Below, piece after piece: positions 54,900 through 62,116 of a DNA stretch of 64,000 nucleotides. The position numbers were made by a program, and so were the translations under genes. Source of the DNA: Solirubrobacter ginsenosidimutans. GTDB taxonomy: Bacteria > Actinomycetota > Thermoleophilia > Solirubrobacterales > Solirubrobacteraceae. The notes beneath the pieces were generated by a model, which was not told the DNA's origin, ran no database searches, and saw only the letters and a program-made list of their open reading frames with translations. Positions within the stretch are counted from its first letter, which is position 1; each line of letters begins with the position of its first letter. The stretch lies in NCBI RefSeq assembly GCF_027587205.1, contig NZ_JAPDOD010000045.1, positions 8,604 through 72,603 on the forward strand, in the 5' to 3' direction.

Positions 54900-57791
54900 T
54901 CAGCCGCAGCCGGTGTTGTTGCCGCAGCTCGAGCACGTGTAGCACGAGCCCGTCCGCTGCATCATGCCGCCGCAGTTGTTGCACGCCGGGCCCAGATCCA
55001 GGCCCATGAGGCGGGCAGGGATCACGGGCGGCGTCTCGGTCAGGGCGCTGGTCGGGGCCTGCGCCGCGGGCGCCGGGGCGAGGGCCTTCGGGGTGCCGTT
55101 GCCGTTGGCCGGGCGCGAGGACCCGCCGGAGGCGCCGGCGTTGAAGTCCTCACCGATCTTCTTCGCGCGGACCTCAGGCGTGAGGATCCCGAGCTCCTCC
55201 TGGACGTCGGCGTCCAGGAAGCGCGAGGCGAGCCAGCGCATGATGTAGTCCGGCATCGACTTGGCGAACGGGATCTCCGGGTTGGTGGTGATCCCTTCCG
55301 GCTCGAAGCGCATGTAGGCGAACTTGCGCACCAGCGTCTCCAGCGGCACGCCGTACTGCAGCGAGATAGAGATCGCCGTCGCGAACGAGTTCATCATGCC
55401 GCGGAGGGTCGAGCCCTCCTTGCCGATGTCGGTCAGGAAGATCTCCCCGACCGTGCCGTCCTCGTACATGCCGGCCGTGATGTAGCCCTCGTGGCCGCCG
55501 AGCGAGAACTTGTGGGTGAGCGACTTGCGCTCGCGCGGCATGCGCCGGCGCAGCGGCTCGTCCTCGCGGGCGATCGCCTTGGAGACGGCCTTCTCGACCG
55601 CGGCCTTGACGAGCACGTCGACCTCGGAGGAGGTGAAGATCTCCTCGCCCGCCTCCAGTGCCGCCGACGCCTTCGCGTCGAGCTCCTTGGTGTCCTGCGC
55701 GTCGGTGCGCAGCGCCTGCGCGGTCTTGGAGCCGTCGCGGTAGATGGCCAGCGCCTTGACGCCGAGGCGCCAGGCGTTGATGTACGCCTCGGCGATGTCG
55801 TCAACCGTCGACTCCTGCGGCATGTTGACCGTCTTGGAGATCGCGCCCGAGAGGAACGGCTGGACCGCGCCCATCATCTTCACGTGGCCCGAGGCGGAGA
55901 TGGCCCGCTCGCCCACCGCGACGTCGAACACCGAGAGGTGCTCGGCGGCCAGGCCCGGAGCGCCGACGATCGTGCCGTGCTCGGCGACGTACGCCTCGAT
56001 CTGCTCGATCGTGGCCTCGCCGTAGCCCAGCGTGCGCAGCGCCATCGGCACCGTGCGGTTGGCGATGATCATGTTGCCGCCGCCGACGAGCTCCTTGTAC
56101 TTCACGAGCGAGAAGTCGGGCTCGATGCCGGTGGTGTCGCAGTCCATCAGGAACGAGATCGTCCCCGTGGGCGCGAGCACGGAGGCCTGCGCGTTGCGGT
56201 AGCCGTAGAGCTCGCCGAGCGCGACGGCCTCGTTCCAGGTGTCACGCGCGGCAGCGAGCAGCGGCTCATCCGTGCAGGCGCTGTCCGGCACCGCGTAGGA
56301 CGCGTCGCGGTGCATGCGCATGACGTTGTTGTGCGCCTCGCGGTTCTCCGCGTAGCGGTCGTACGGGCCCATCGCCGCGGCGATCTTCGCCGACTGCGCA
56401 TACGCGCGGCCGGTCATCAGCGCCGTGATCGCCGCCGCCGTGCCGCGACCCTCGTCGGAGTCGTAGGCGAAGCCGTTGGCCATCAGGTAGGCGCCGAGGT
56501 TGGCGTAGCCGATGCCGAGCTGGCGGAACGCGCGGGCGTTCTCGCCGATCTCCTTGGTCGGGTAGCTCGACGGCGACACGACGATCTCCTGCGCCAGCAG
56601 GATGATGTCGACGGAGTGCTGGAACATCTCGACGTCGAACGAGCCGTCGGGACGGCGGAACTTCATCAGGTTCAGCGACGCCAGGTTGCACGCCGAGTCG
56701 TCCACGTGCATGTACTCCGAGCACGGGTTCGACGCGTTGATGCGACCGGAGTTCGGGGACGTGTGCCACTGGTTGATCGTGGTGTCGTACTGGACGCCCG
56801 GGTCGGCGCAGCGCCAGGCGGCCTCCGCGATCTCGCGCATCAGCTCGCGCGCCTTGATCGGCTCGCCCACGGGCTCGCCGGTGGTGCGGGCGATCAGGTG
56901 CCAGTCGGCGTCGTCCTCGACGGCGTGCATGAACTCGTCCGACACGCGGACGGAGTTGTTGGCGTTCTGGTACTGGATCGAGTGGAAGCCGTCGCCGTCG
57001 ATCGACATGTCAAAGCCGGCGTCGCGCAGCGCCGCGGCCTTGTCCTCTTCCTTGGCCTTGCACCAGATGAACTCGCGGATGTCCGGGTGATCGACGTCGA
57101 GCACGACCATCTTGGCCGCGCGGCGGGTCTTGCCGCCGGACTTGATCGTGCCCGCCCAGGAGTCGGCGCCGCGCATGAAGGAGACCGGCCCAGAAGCGGT
57201 GCCGCCCTTGGCCAGCGGCTCCATCGACCCGCGGATGTTGGAGAGGTTGATGCCCGATCCAGAACCGCCGCGGAAGATGCGACCCTCGCGCGTGTTCCAG
57301 TCGAGGATCGACTCCATCGTGTCTTCAACCGAGAGGATGAAGCAGGCGGAGCACTGCGGGGACTCCTCGAAGCCCACGTTGAACCACACCGGCGAGTTGA
57401 ACGCCGCGATCTGGTTCAGAAGGATGTAGGTGAGCTCGGCCTCGAAGGTGTCGCCGTCCTCTTCCGTCGCGAAGTAGCCGCGCGCACGACCCCAGTCGGC
57501 GATCGTCCCCGAGACGCGGGAGACCATCTGCTTGACCGAGCGCTCACGCGTGGGCGAGTTCAGCTGGCCGCGGAAATACTTCTGGGCGACGATGTTGGTC
57601 GCGTTCTGCGACCAGGACTTCGGGAACTCGACGTCCTCCTGGAGGAAGGAGCCCACGGCAGCGGTCCGCAGCTCCCACTCGACGGCGTCGAAGGGGTGAA
57701 CGCCGGGCCGGGTGAACAGGCGCCGCACGGTCAAGGCCTCGGCAGGCCGAGACGTGGTCTCGAGTGTTGGATGCGGCGTGGTCTGCTCCAT
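54900..57791 (-). CDS. nrdJ: Adenosylcobalamin-dependent (class II) ribonucleotide reductase
   Basis: Ribonucleotide reductase of 963 residues that makes deoxyribonucleotides using B12 radical chemistry. The conserved core includes FNSPVWFNVG near residue 130, CSACFILSVEDTMESIL with a redox cysteine, RGGSGSGINLSNIRG, and NPCSEYMHVDDSACNLASLN with active-site cysteine and glutamate near residue 365. PTGTISFLMDCDTTGIEPDF lies near 570. The C-terminus carries a zinc-ribbon with redox cysteines (CNNCGGMMQRTGSCYTCSSC then GNNTGCG). ATG at 57791 has GGGAGA before it. The gene stands alone in its operon and has a leader of about 165 bases from a TAGAAT -10 at 57956-57961. Confidence 0.96.
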   Translation of the reverse strand: MEQTTPHPTLETTSRPAEALTVRRLFTRPGVHPFDAVEWELRTAAVGSFLQEDVEFPKSWSQNATNIVAQKYFRGQLNSPTRERSVKQMVSRVSGTIADWGRARGYFATEEDGDTFEAELTYILLNQIAAFNSPVWFNVGFEESPQCSACFILSVEDTMESILDWNTREGRIFRGGSGSGINLSNIRGSMEPLAKGGTASGPVSFMRGADSWAGTIKSGGKTRRAAKMVVLDVDHPDIREFIWCKAKEEDKAAALRDAGFDMSIDGDGFHSIQYQNANNSVRVSDEFMHAVEDDADWHLIARTTGEPVGEPIKARELMREIAEAAWRCADPGVQYDTTINQWHTSPNSGRINASNPCSEYMHVDDSACNLASLNLMKFRRPDGSFDVEMFQHSVDIILLAQEIVVSPSSYPTKEIGENARAFRQLGIGYANLGAYLMANGFAYDSDEGRGTAAAITALMTGRAYAQSAKIAAAMGPYDRYAENREAHNNVMRMHRDASYAVPDSACTDEPLLAAARDTWNEAVALGELYGYRNAQASVLAPTGTISFLMDCDTTGIEPDFSLVKYKELVGGGNMIIANRTVPMALRTLGYGEATIEQIEAYVAEHGTIVGAPGLAAEHLSVFDVAVGERAISASGHVKMMGAVQPFLSGAISKTVNMPQESTVDDIAEAYINAWRLGVKALAIYRDGSKTAQALRTDAQDTKELDAKASAALEAGEEIFTSSEVDVLVKAAVEKAVSKAIAREDEPLRRRMPRERKSLTHKFSLGGHEGYITAGMYEDGTVGEIFLTDIGKEGSTLRGMMNSFATAISISLQYGVPLETLVRKFAYMRFEPEGITTNPEIPFAKSMPDYIMRWLASRFLDADVQEELGILTPEVRAKKIGEDFNAGASGGSSRPANGNGTPKALAPAPAAQAPTSALTETPPVIPARLMGLDLGPACNNCGGMMQRTGSCYTCSSCGNNTGCG

Positions 57792-57812
57792 AAGTGTGCG
57801 TTCTCCCTTCAG

Positions 57813-57831
57813 CGTGCCGACGCCCGGCACG
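57813..57831 (-). promoter_or_regulatory. Hairpin next to the nrdJ ribosome-binding site
   Basis: CGTGCCG (57813-57819) and CGGCACG (57825-57831) form a 7-bp stem five bases upstream of the GGGAGA ribosome site (57807-57802 on the minus strand). It could affect translation of the long nrdJ leader. No clear NrdR boxes were found. Confidence 0.35.
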
Positions 57832-58004
57832 AACCTCAAATCTGGACCGGGAAGATTGCACTCCGCGTCGGACAGAACGGGTGGCGCGGACGACGGCTCC
57901 AGTGGTGACGACGCTCTCTAAGAAGCGCCTGCAAAACGCAATTTCCTCTCCCCACATTCTAGCGGTCCCGGGGGTACGGCTATCCCGCATTTTCGGGGCG
58001 CCGA

Positions 58005-58032
58005 GGGTGTTCGCGGCTCTCCGCGAACACCC
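58005..58032. terminator. 12-bp perfect hairpin after the NmrA-like gene
   Basis: GGGTGTTCGCGG (58005-58016), CTCT, CCGCGAACACCC (58021-58032). It begins 20 bases beyond the leftward stop at 58053 and separates that gene from the nrdJ promoter. Confidence 0.65.
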
Positions 58033-58052
58033 CGCAAACACGGGCGACTTCG

Positions 58053-58904
58053 TCAGCCGGCGAGCGCCGGGGCGAGCACGTCGCGAAGCGAACGTGGCGC
58101 GTGGCCGGTGATGTCGCGGACGGCGGTCGAGATGGTCGCCTGGTATCCGAGCCGCTGGGCGCGGCCGAGCGTCGCGAGCGCCTGCGCTCCCGCCTCGGGC
58201 ATGTGTGCGCTCATCGCGGCGACCCAGGCGGCGTCGTCGAGCTGCTGGACCGAGACGGGCTTACCGGTGAGTTCGGTGTACAGCGCCGCGAGGCCATCCG
58301 GGTTGAGCGCCTCCTCGCCGGTGATGTCGTAGAGCTTGTCGTCGTGGTCGTCGCCGGCCAGCACGGCGGCGGCGACGTCGGCGCAGTCGAGCCGGGAGAC
58401 GTTCACGGCCAGCCCGTCGCCCGCGTTGGTCACGATCGTGCCGCTCGCGAGCACGCCGGGCGCCGACAGCGTGTACATCTCGGTGTAGATCGCGTTGCGC
58501 AGCACCGTCCAGTGGGCGCCCGAATTGAACAGGTGCAGCTCGGTCGCGCGATGGTCCGGGGCGACGAACACCGGGTTGCTGTGCGACGGGTTCGTGACCG
58601 ACGTATAGGCGATCCGCTGCACACCCGCCGCCACCGCGGCGTCGATCGCGGCCTTCTGCGGCTCCACCCGGGTCCCGACGGTGTCGAGGCTGATCAGCAG
58701 CAGGCGGTCGATCCCGCTGAAGTCGAGCGTGGCGGCGTCGGTGAAGTCGCCGGCGCGCACCTCGACCCCGCGCTCGGCGTAGGCGGCGAGCTTGCTCGGA
58801 TCACGGGTCACGAGGACGACGTCGGCGGCGGGCACCCGCTCCAGCAGCGCGTCCGCGGTGAGCCGGCCGAGCGTGCCGGACGCGCCGGTGATGCCGTATT
58901 TCAT
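58053..58904 (-). CDS. NmrA-like NAD(P)H-binding reductase
   Basis: Protein of 283 residues of the atypical SDR type (NmrA/quinone oxidoreductase 2 like). The cofactor loop is MKYGITGASGTLGRLTADAL at the N-terminus, then VVLVTRDPSKLAAYAERGVE and LLLISLDTVGTRVEPQKAAI, with VLRNAIYTEMY in the middle. These match QorB-type proteins that bind NADPH and sense or reduce quinones. ATG at 58904 has GGAGGA before it. It is divergent from an Rrf2-type regulator, a common arrangement for quinone- or electrophile-inducible reductases, so regulation by that protein is likely. Confidence 0.9.
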   Translation of the reverse strand: MKYGITGASGTLGRLTADALLERVPAADVVLVTRDPSKLAAYAERGVEVRAGDFTDAATLDFSGIDRLLLISLDTVGTRVEPQKAAIDAAVAAGVQRIAYTSVTNPSHSNPVFVAPDHRATELHLFNSGAHWTVLRNAIYTEMYTLSAPGVLASGTIVTNAGDGLAVNVSRLDCADVAAAVLAGDDHDDKLYDITGEEALNPDGLAALYTELTGKPVSVQQLDDAAWVAAMSAHMPEAGAQALATLGRAQRLGYQATISTAVRDITGHAPRSLRDVLAPALAG

Positions 58905-58934
58905 GCTGTCCTCCGAATTCGTGTGCACTGCGGT

Positions 58935-58950
58935 TACGAATGCAAACGTA
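58935..58950. promoter_or_regulatory. Possible Rrf2 operator in the divergent promoter
   Basis: TACG (58935-58938), eight bases, CGTA (58947-58950) form a dyad in the 68-base gap between the NmrA-like and Rrf2 genes. GGTTACGA recurs at 58959-58966, where TACGAT can serve as -10 of the Rrf2 gene. Confidence 0.4.
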
Positions 58951-58972
58951 TCAGGGCCGGTTACGATTAGAC

Positions 58973-59419
58973 GTGCGCGTGCCCGCCCCGACGAACACCC
59001 AGTTCTCCCTCGCCGTGCACGTCCTGACGCTGCTCGGCAGCCAGGCGCCCGCGCTGGTCAGCTCGGAGTTCCTCGCAGGGAGCGCAGGGACGAGCCCCGA
59101 GCACGTGCGGCGGGTCCTGGCGCCGCTCCGGCGCGCCGGCCTGGTGCGCTCACGGCCGGGACCGAGCGGGGGCTGGCAGCTCGACGGCGCCGGCTGCGAG
59201 ACGACGCTCGGGGAGATCTGGCGGGCCGTCCACGGCGACGCCGGCGTCCTCGGTGTCCACGTCGCCGCGCCGGACTGCGACGTCGGCCAGCGCATCCAGT
59301 CCGCGCTGGAGGACCTCGAACGCCGCGCGGTCGACGCCCTCGTCGCCGAGCTCGATCAGCAGACGCTGGGCCAGCTCGTCAGTGAGACGAGCGGCGTCAC
59401 GCTCAGCGGCCGAACCTGA
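58973..59419 (+). CDS. Rrf2-family transcription regulator
   Basis: Winged-helix regulator of 148 residues. The Rrf2 pattern is NTQFSLAVHVLTLLGSQAPA, then SSEFLAGSAGTSPEHVRRVL and LAPLRRAGLVRSRPGPSGGW with TTLGEIWRAVHGD. The three-cysteine Fe-S site of IscR/NsrR is not present; only isolated cysteines are seen, as in the YwnA/Rrf2 branch that reacts to electrophiles or has another ligand. GTG at 58973 is taken as the start, five bases after TACGAT; a GTG at 58979 is also possible. It is divergent from the NmrA-like reductase and likely represses it. Confidence 0.88.
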   Translation: MRVPAPTNTQFSLAVHVLTLLGSQAPALVSSEFLAGSAGTSPEHVRRVLAPLRRAGLVRSRPGPSGGWQLDGAGCETTLGEIWRAVHGDAGVLGVHVAAPDCDVGQRIQSALEDLERRAVDALVAELDQQTLGQLVSETSGVTLSGRT

Positions 59420-60224
59420 GCCAGTCCGAGAAGTCCGCCCACGTGCCCTTGAAGCGGTAGGCGGCCTCGCTGAAGGCGTGGCTGGTGCTCGGCGAGCGAC
59501 CCGTGACGGCGGCGAGCGCGAGGCCGAGCGCGCCGAGGAGCGCGATCCCGACGAGGATGCCCGGGATGAGCAGCCCTGAGGTGTTGGAGCGGGTGACCAC
59601 CGAAGGGGTCGGGACCGGCGTCGGGGTGGCCGCGGGTGCGGCTGGGGCGACGGTGGGCGTCGCCACCGGCGGGGCGGGCGTGACCGACCCTTCAGGGGTG
59701 GGCGGGAGCGTGCCGGACTCGGGCGTCGCGCTCTCCGTCGCCGGGGGGAGCGAGCCGCTACCGCCGTCGTCGGTCGGGGGCGGGAGCGCGCCGGACTCCG
59801 GTGAGGCCGTCGAGGTCGCGTCGGGGGAGGCCGTCGCGGTCGCGGTGGCCGTCGGGGTTGCCGTGGCCTCGTCGCAGCGACCCTTGTCGTGGCGCTGGAT
59901 GCCCGCCTTGACCGCTTCGCGGAAGTCCGGGAAGTCGCGGTCGAACGCGGCCTCGATGCCGTCGAGCGTCTCCTGCAGCACGGCGCGCGTGTGCTCGCAG
60001 ACGTCGATCACGCCGTCGCGGCTGTAGTCGGTGTAGACCGCCTTGACCTCCTTGGACGCGTCCGCCGGCGGATCGGCCGCCGTGCCGTCGTCCTGCGCGG
60101 CGGTGGCGGTGGGCGTCGGCGTGTCGGTCGGCGTCGGCGTCGGCGTTTGCGCGAAGGACGTGGCACAAGTGACCGCCAGGAGCGCCAGCGCGGCCAGGAG
60201 AGCCGTGATGGGGCGCGTGCGCAT
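59403..60224 (-). CDS. Secreted Thr/Pro-rich membrane-anchored protein
   Basis: Protein of 273 residues with a signal peptide (ITALLAALALLAVTCATSFA) at the N-terminus. Then come a Thr-Pro repeat stretch, a small helical domain of about 70 residues (VKAVYTDYSRDGVIDVCEHT; IEAAFDRDFPDFREAVKAGI; QRHDKGRC with two cysteines), a long Thr/Pro/Ala linker, and a membrane helix (GLLIPGILVGIALLGALGLA) near residue 235, with a short cytoplasmic tail. It is probably a surface protein whose small domain is held away from the membrane. ATG at 60224 has GGGAGG before it. The domain is unrecognised. Its end overlaps the Rrf2 gene by 17 bases. Confidence 0.75.
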   Translation of the reverse strand: MRTRPITALLAALALLAVTCATSFAQTPTPTPTDTPTPTATAAQDDGTAADPPADASKEVKAVYTDYSRDGVIDVCEHTRAVLQETLDGIEAAFDRDFPDFREAVKAGIQRHDKGRCDEATATPTATATATASPDATSTASPESGALPPPTDDGGSGSLPPATESATPESGTLPPTPEGSVTPAPPVATPTVAPAAPAATPTPVPTPSVVTRSNTSGLLIPGILVGIALLGALGLALAAVTGRSPSTSHAFSEAAYRFKGTWADFSDWLRFGR

Positions 60225-60233
60225 AAGCCTCCC

Positions 60234-60243
60234 ACTGTACCGT
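60234..60243. promoter_or_regulatory. Divergent promoter with two -10 hexamers sharing TA
   Basis: ACTGTACCGT holds TACAGT on the minus strand, nine bases from the ATG at 60224, and TACCGT on the plus strand, eight bases from the ATG at 60252. The two hexamers overlap in the central TA, like the back-to-back pairs at 7828 and 9858. Confidence 0.5.
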
Positions 60244-60251
60244 CGGTGGAC

Positions 60252-60818
60252 ATGGATCAGCCCGTTCTGACGTTCGCCGGCAAGGAGGAGTTCTCCGCGT
60301 GGCTGGCCGAAAACCATGCGAGTTCGGACGGTCTGTGGGTCAAGATCGCCAAGAAGGGCACGGGCGTCGAGAGCGTCGCGGTGACCGAGACGCTGGACGT
60401 CGCGCTGTGCTTCGGGTGGATCGACGGCCAGCGCAAGCCGTTCGACGAGACCTACTTCCTGCAGAAGTACACGCCACGGCGGGCGCGGTCGAAATGGTCC
60501 AAGCGCAATCAAGGGCTGGTGGCCAAGTTGATCGAGGCGGGTGAGATGCAGCCCGCCGGCCACGCGGAGATCGAGCGGGCGAAGGCCGACGGGCGCTGGG
60601 AGGCGGCCTACGAGTCCCAAGCGAACATGCAGGTCCCACCCGATCTGCAGGCCGAGCTCGATGCGCGTCCCGCGGCGGCGGAGTTCTTCGCGACGCTCAA
60701 CTCGACCAACCGCTACTCGATCCTCTTCCGCCTCCACGACGCCAAGCGACCCGAGACGCGGGCGCGGCGGCTCGAGAAATTCGTCGGCATGCTCGAGCGT
60801 GGCGAGACGCTTTACTAG
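60252..60818 (+). CDS. YdeI/OmpD-associated family protein
   Basis: Protein of 188 residues with the family's marks: VLTFAGKEEFSAWLAENH near the N-terminus, then VAVTETLDVALCFGWIDGQR and FLQKYTPRRARSKWSKRN, and a C-terminal helical domain ending KRPETRARRLEKFVGMLERG. Homologues in Gram-positives and Proteobacteria are linked to stress or antimicrobial-peptide resistance, but the molecular activity is unknown. ATG at 60252 is used. It is followed after five bases by galE, so they may be co-transcribed. Confidence 0.9.
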   Translation: MDQPVLTFAGKEEFSAWLAENHASSDGLWVKIAKKGTGVESVAVTETLDVALCFGWIDGQRKPFDETYFLQKYTPRRARSKWSKRNQGLVAKLIEAGEMQPAGHAEIERAKADGRWEAAYESQANMQVPPDLQAELDARPAAAEFFATLNSTNRYSILFRLHDAKRPETRARRLEKFVGMLERGETLY

Positions 60819-60823
60819 CCCGC

Positions 60824-61801
60824 ATGCGCCTTCTCGTGACCGGCGGGGCCGGCTACATCGGCTCGATCGTGGCCCAGCAGCTGCTCGCGCGCGGCGACGA
60901 CGTCACCGTCCTGGACTCCCTCTATCGAGGCCACCGCGAGGCCGTGCCCGAGGGCGCGGCGTTCGTCGAGGCGGACCTCCTTGACCCGGCGGCCGTGGGG
61001 GCCGTCCTGGACGGCGGGGGATTCGAGGGCGTGGTCCACTTCGCGGCGCTGTCGCTCGTGGGCGAGTCGGTCGAGCACCCGGAGCGCTACTGGCGCGGGA
61101 ACGTCGTCGGCGCGCTGAACCTGCTCGACGCGATGCGCGCGGCCGGCGTGCCGCGGCTGGTCTTCTCCTCGACCGCCGCGACCTACGGGGAGCCCGCGGT
61201 CGACCTGATCACCGAGGAGGAGCCCAACGCGCCGGTGAACGCGTACGGCAACTCGAAGCTGACGATCGACCGGATGCTGGCCGACGAGGCCCGCGCCCAC
61301 GGGCTCGCCGCCGTGTCGCTGCGCTATTTCAACGTGGCGGGCGCGAGCGGGCGCTTGGGCGAGGACCACACGCCGGAGACGCACCTGATCCCGTTGGTGC
61401 TGCAGGCCGCGGCGGGCACGCGGCCGAGCGTGGCGATCTTCGGCACCGACTACCCGACGCCGGACGGCACCGCGGTGCGCGACTACGTTCACGTCGACGA
61501 CCTCGCGCGGGCGCACATCCTCGCGCTGGAGAAGGCGGTGCCCGGGCGGCACGACATCTTCAACCTGGGCTCGGAGCGGGGCTACTCGGTGCGTGAGGTG
61601 ATCGATACGGCGCGGGCTGTGACCGGGCGCGAGATCGTGGCTCTGGAGGAGGACCGGCGGGCGGGCGATCCGCCGCAGCTCGTCGCGGCGAACGCGCGGG
61701 CGCGGGCCGGGCTGGGGTGGGCGCCGGAGAAGTCCTTGGAGGACATGGTGCGCGACGCGTGGGTGTGGCACCAGGCGCACCCGGGTGGGTACGGCGCCTA
61801 G
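60824..61801 (+). CDS. galE: UDP-glucose 4-epimerase
   Basis: NAD-dependent sugar-nucleotide epimerase of 325 residues of the extended SDR family. The cofactor motif is LLVTGGAGYIGSIVAQQLL at the start. HFAALSLVGESVEHP, the catalytic FSSTAATYG, the YGNSK (YxxxK) pair near residue 144 and LRYFNVAGASGRLGEDH are the standard GalE blocks, as is AVRDYVHVDDLARAHILAL. It interconverts UDP-glucose and UDP-galactose for cell-surface sugars or galactose use. Start ATG at 60824. Its TAG touches the first base of the intergenic repeat, and the next gene beyond that is convergent recQ. Confidence 0.94.
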   Translation: MRLLVTGGAGYIGSIVAQQLLARGDDVTVLDSLYRGHREAVPEGAAFVEADLLDPAAVGAVLDGGGFEGVVHFAALSLVGESVEHPERYWRGNVVGALNLLDAMRAAGVPRLVFSSTAATYGEPAVDLITEEEPNAPVNAYGNSKLTIDRMLADEARAHGLAAVSLRYFNVAGASGRLGEDHTPETHLIPLVLQAAAGTRPSVAIFGTDYPTPDGTAVRDYVHVDDLARAHILALEKAVPGRHDIFNLGSERGYSVREVIDTARAVTGREIVALEEDRRAGDPPQLVAANARARAGLGWAPEKSLEDMVRDAWVWHQAHPGGYGA

Positions 61802-62116
61802 GGACGAAAGTCAACTGCGCCGGGTGGGGAGGGGGAGTGGCGAGCCACCCGTCCCTGGCTCCCGCGAACCCGCTCGGTCCTCGGCTCTGTTGCCTCGAAG
61901 CCTCGCGCCGACAGTTACGGGCCACGGAGACCGAAAGTGCGTTCTCACGCTCGGCGATCATCCCGCCGGGGAAACGACCATCCGCCGCGAGGGGGGTGAC
62001 GAACAAACGTTGCCTCTGAGGCAGCATTTGTGCGACACCCCCACCGGCGCGCCAGCTCGACCAGTGCGAACCTGATCGAAACCCGCGATCGGACCGTCAG
62101 GCGCGCTCGGTCAACC
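61801..62116. repeat. Intergenic structured repeat, copy A
   Basis: The whole 309-base gap between convergent galE and recQ is a diverged copy of the element at 37881-38211, in opposite orientation. It starts at the galE stop (GGGACGAAAGTCAACTGCGC) and ends over the recQ stop (CGGTCAACC). A stem near the left end pairs GTGGC with GCCAC (61837-61848). A hairpin at 61992-62042 has the same outer GGGGGTG/CACCCCC stem as copy B but a different inner stem: ACAAACGTTGCC (62003-62014) with GGCAGCATTTGT (62020-62031), with one wobble and one mismatch. No shared protein is encoded. Confidence 0.8.

Noticed and set aside
57792..58004. Possible adenosylcobalamin riboswitch before the B12-dependent ribonucleotide reductase
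   Set aside because: The leader is long enough, but I could not find the B12 box or the conserved GCCACTG/kissing-loop arrangement; only a short hairpin near the ribosome site is clear. A covariance search would settle it.
59600..60170. Repetitive codons suggesting a tandem repeat or CRISPR-like array
   Set aside because: The repeats are irregular Thr/Pro/Ala codons of a secreted linker, without fixed unit or spacer.
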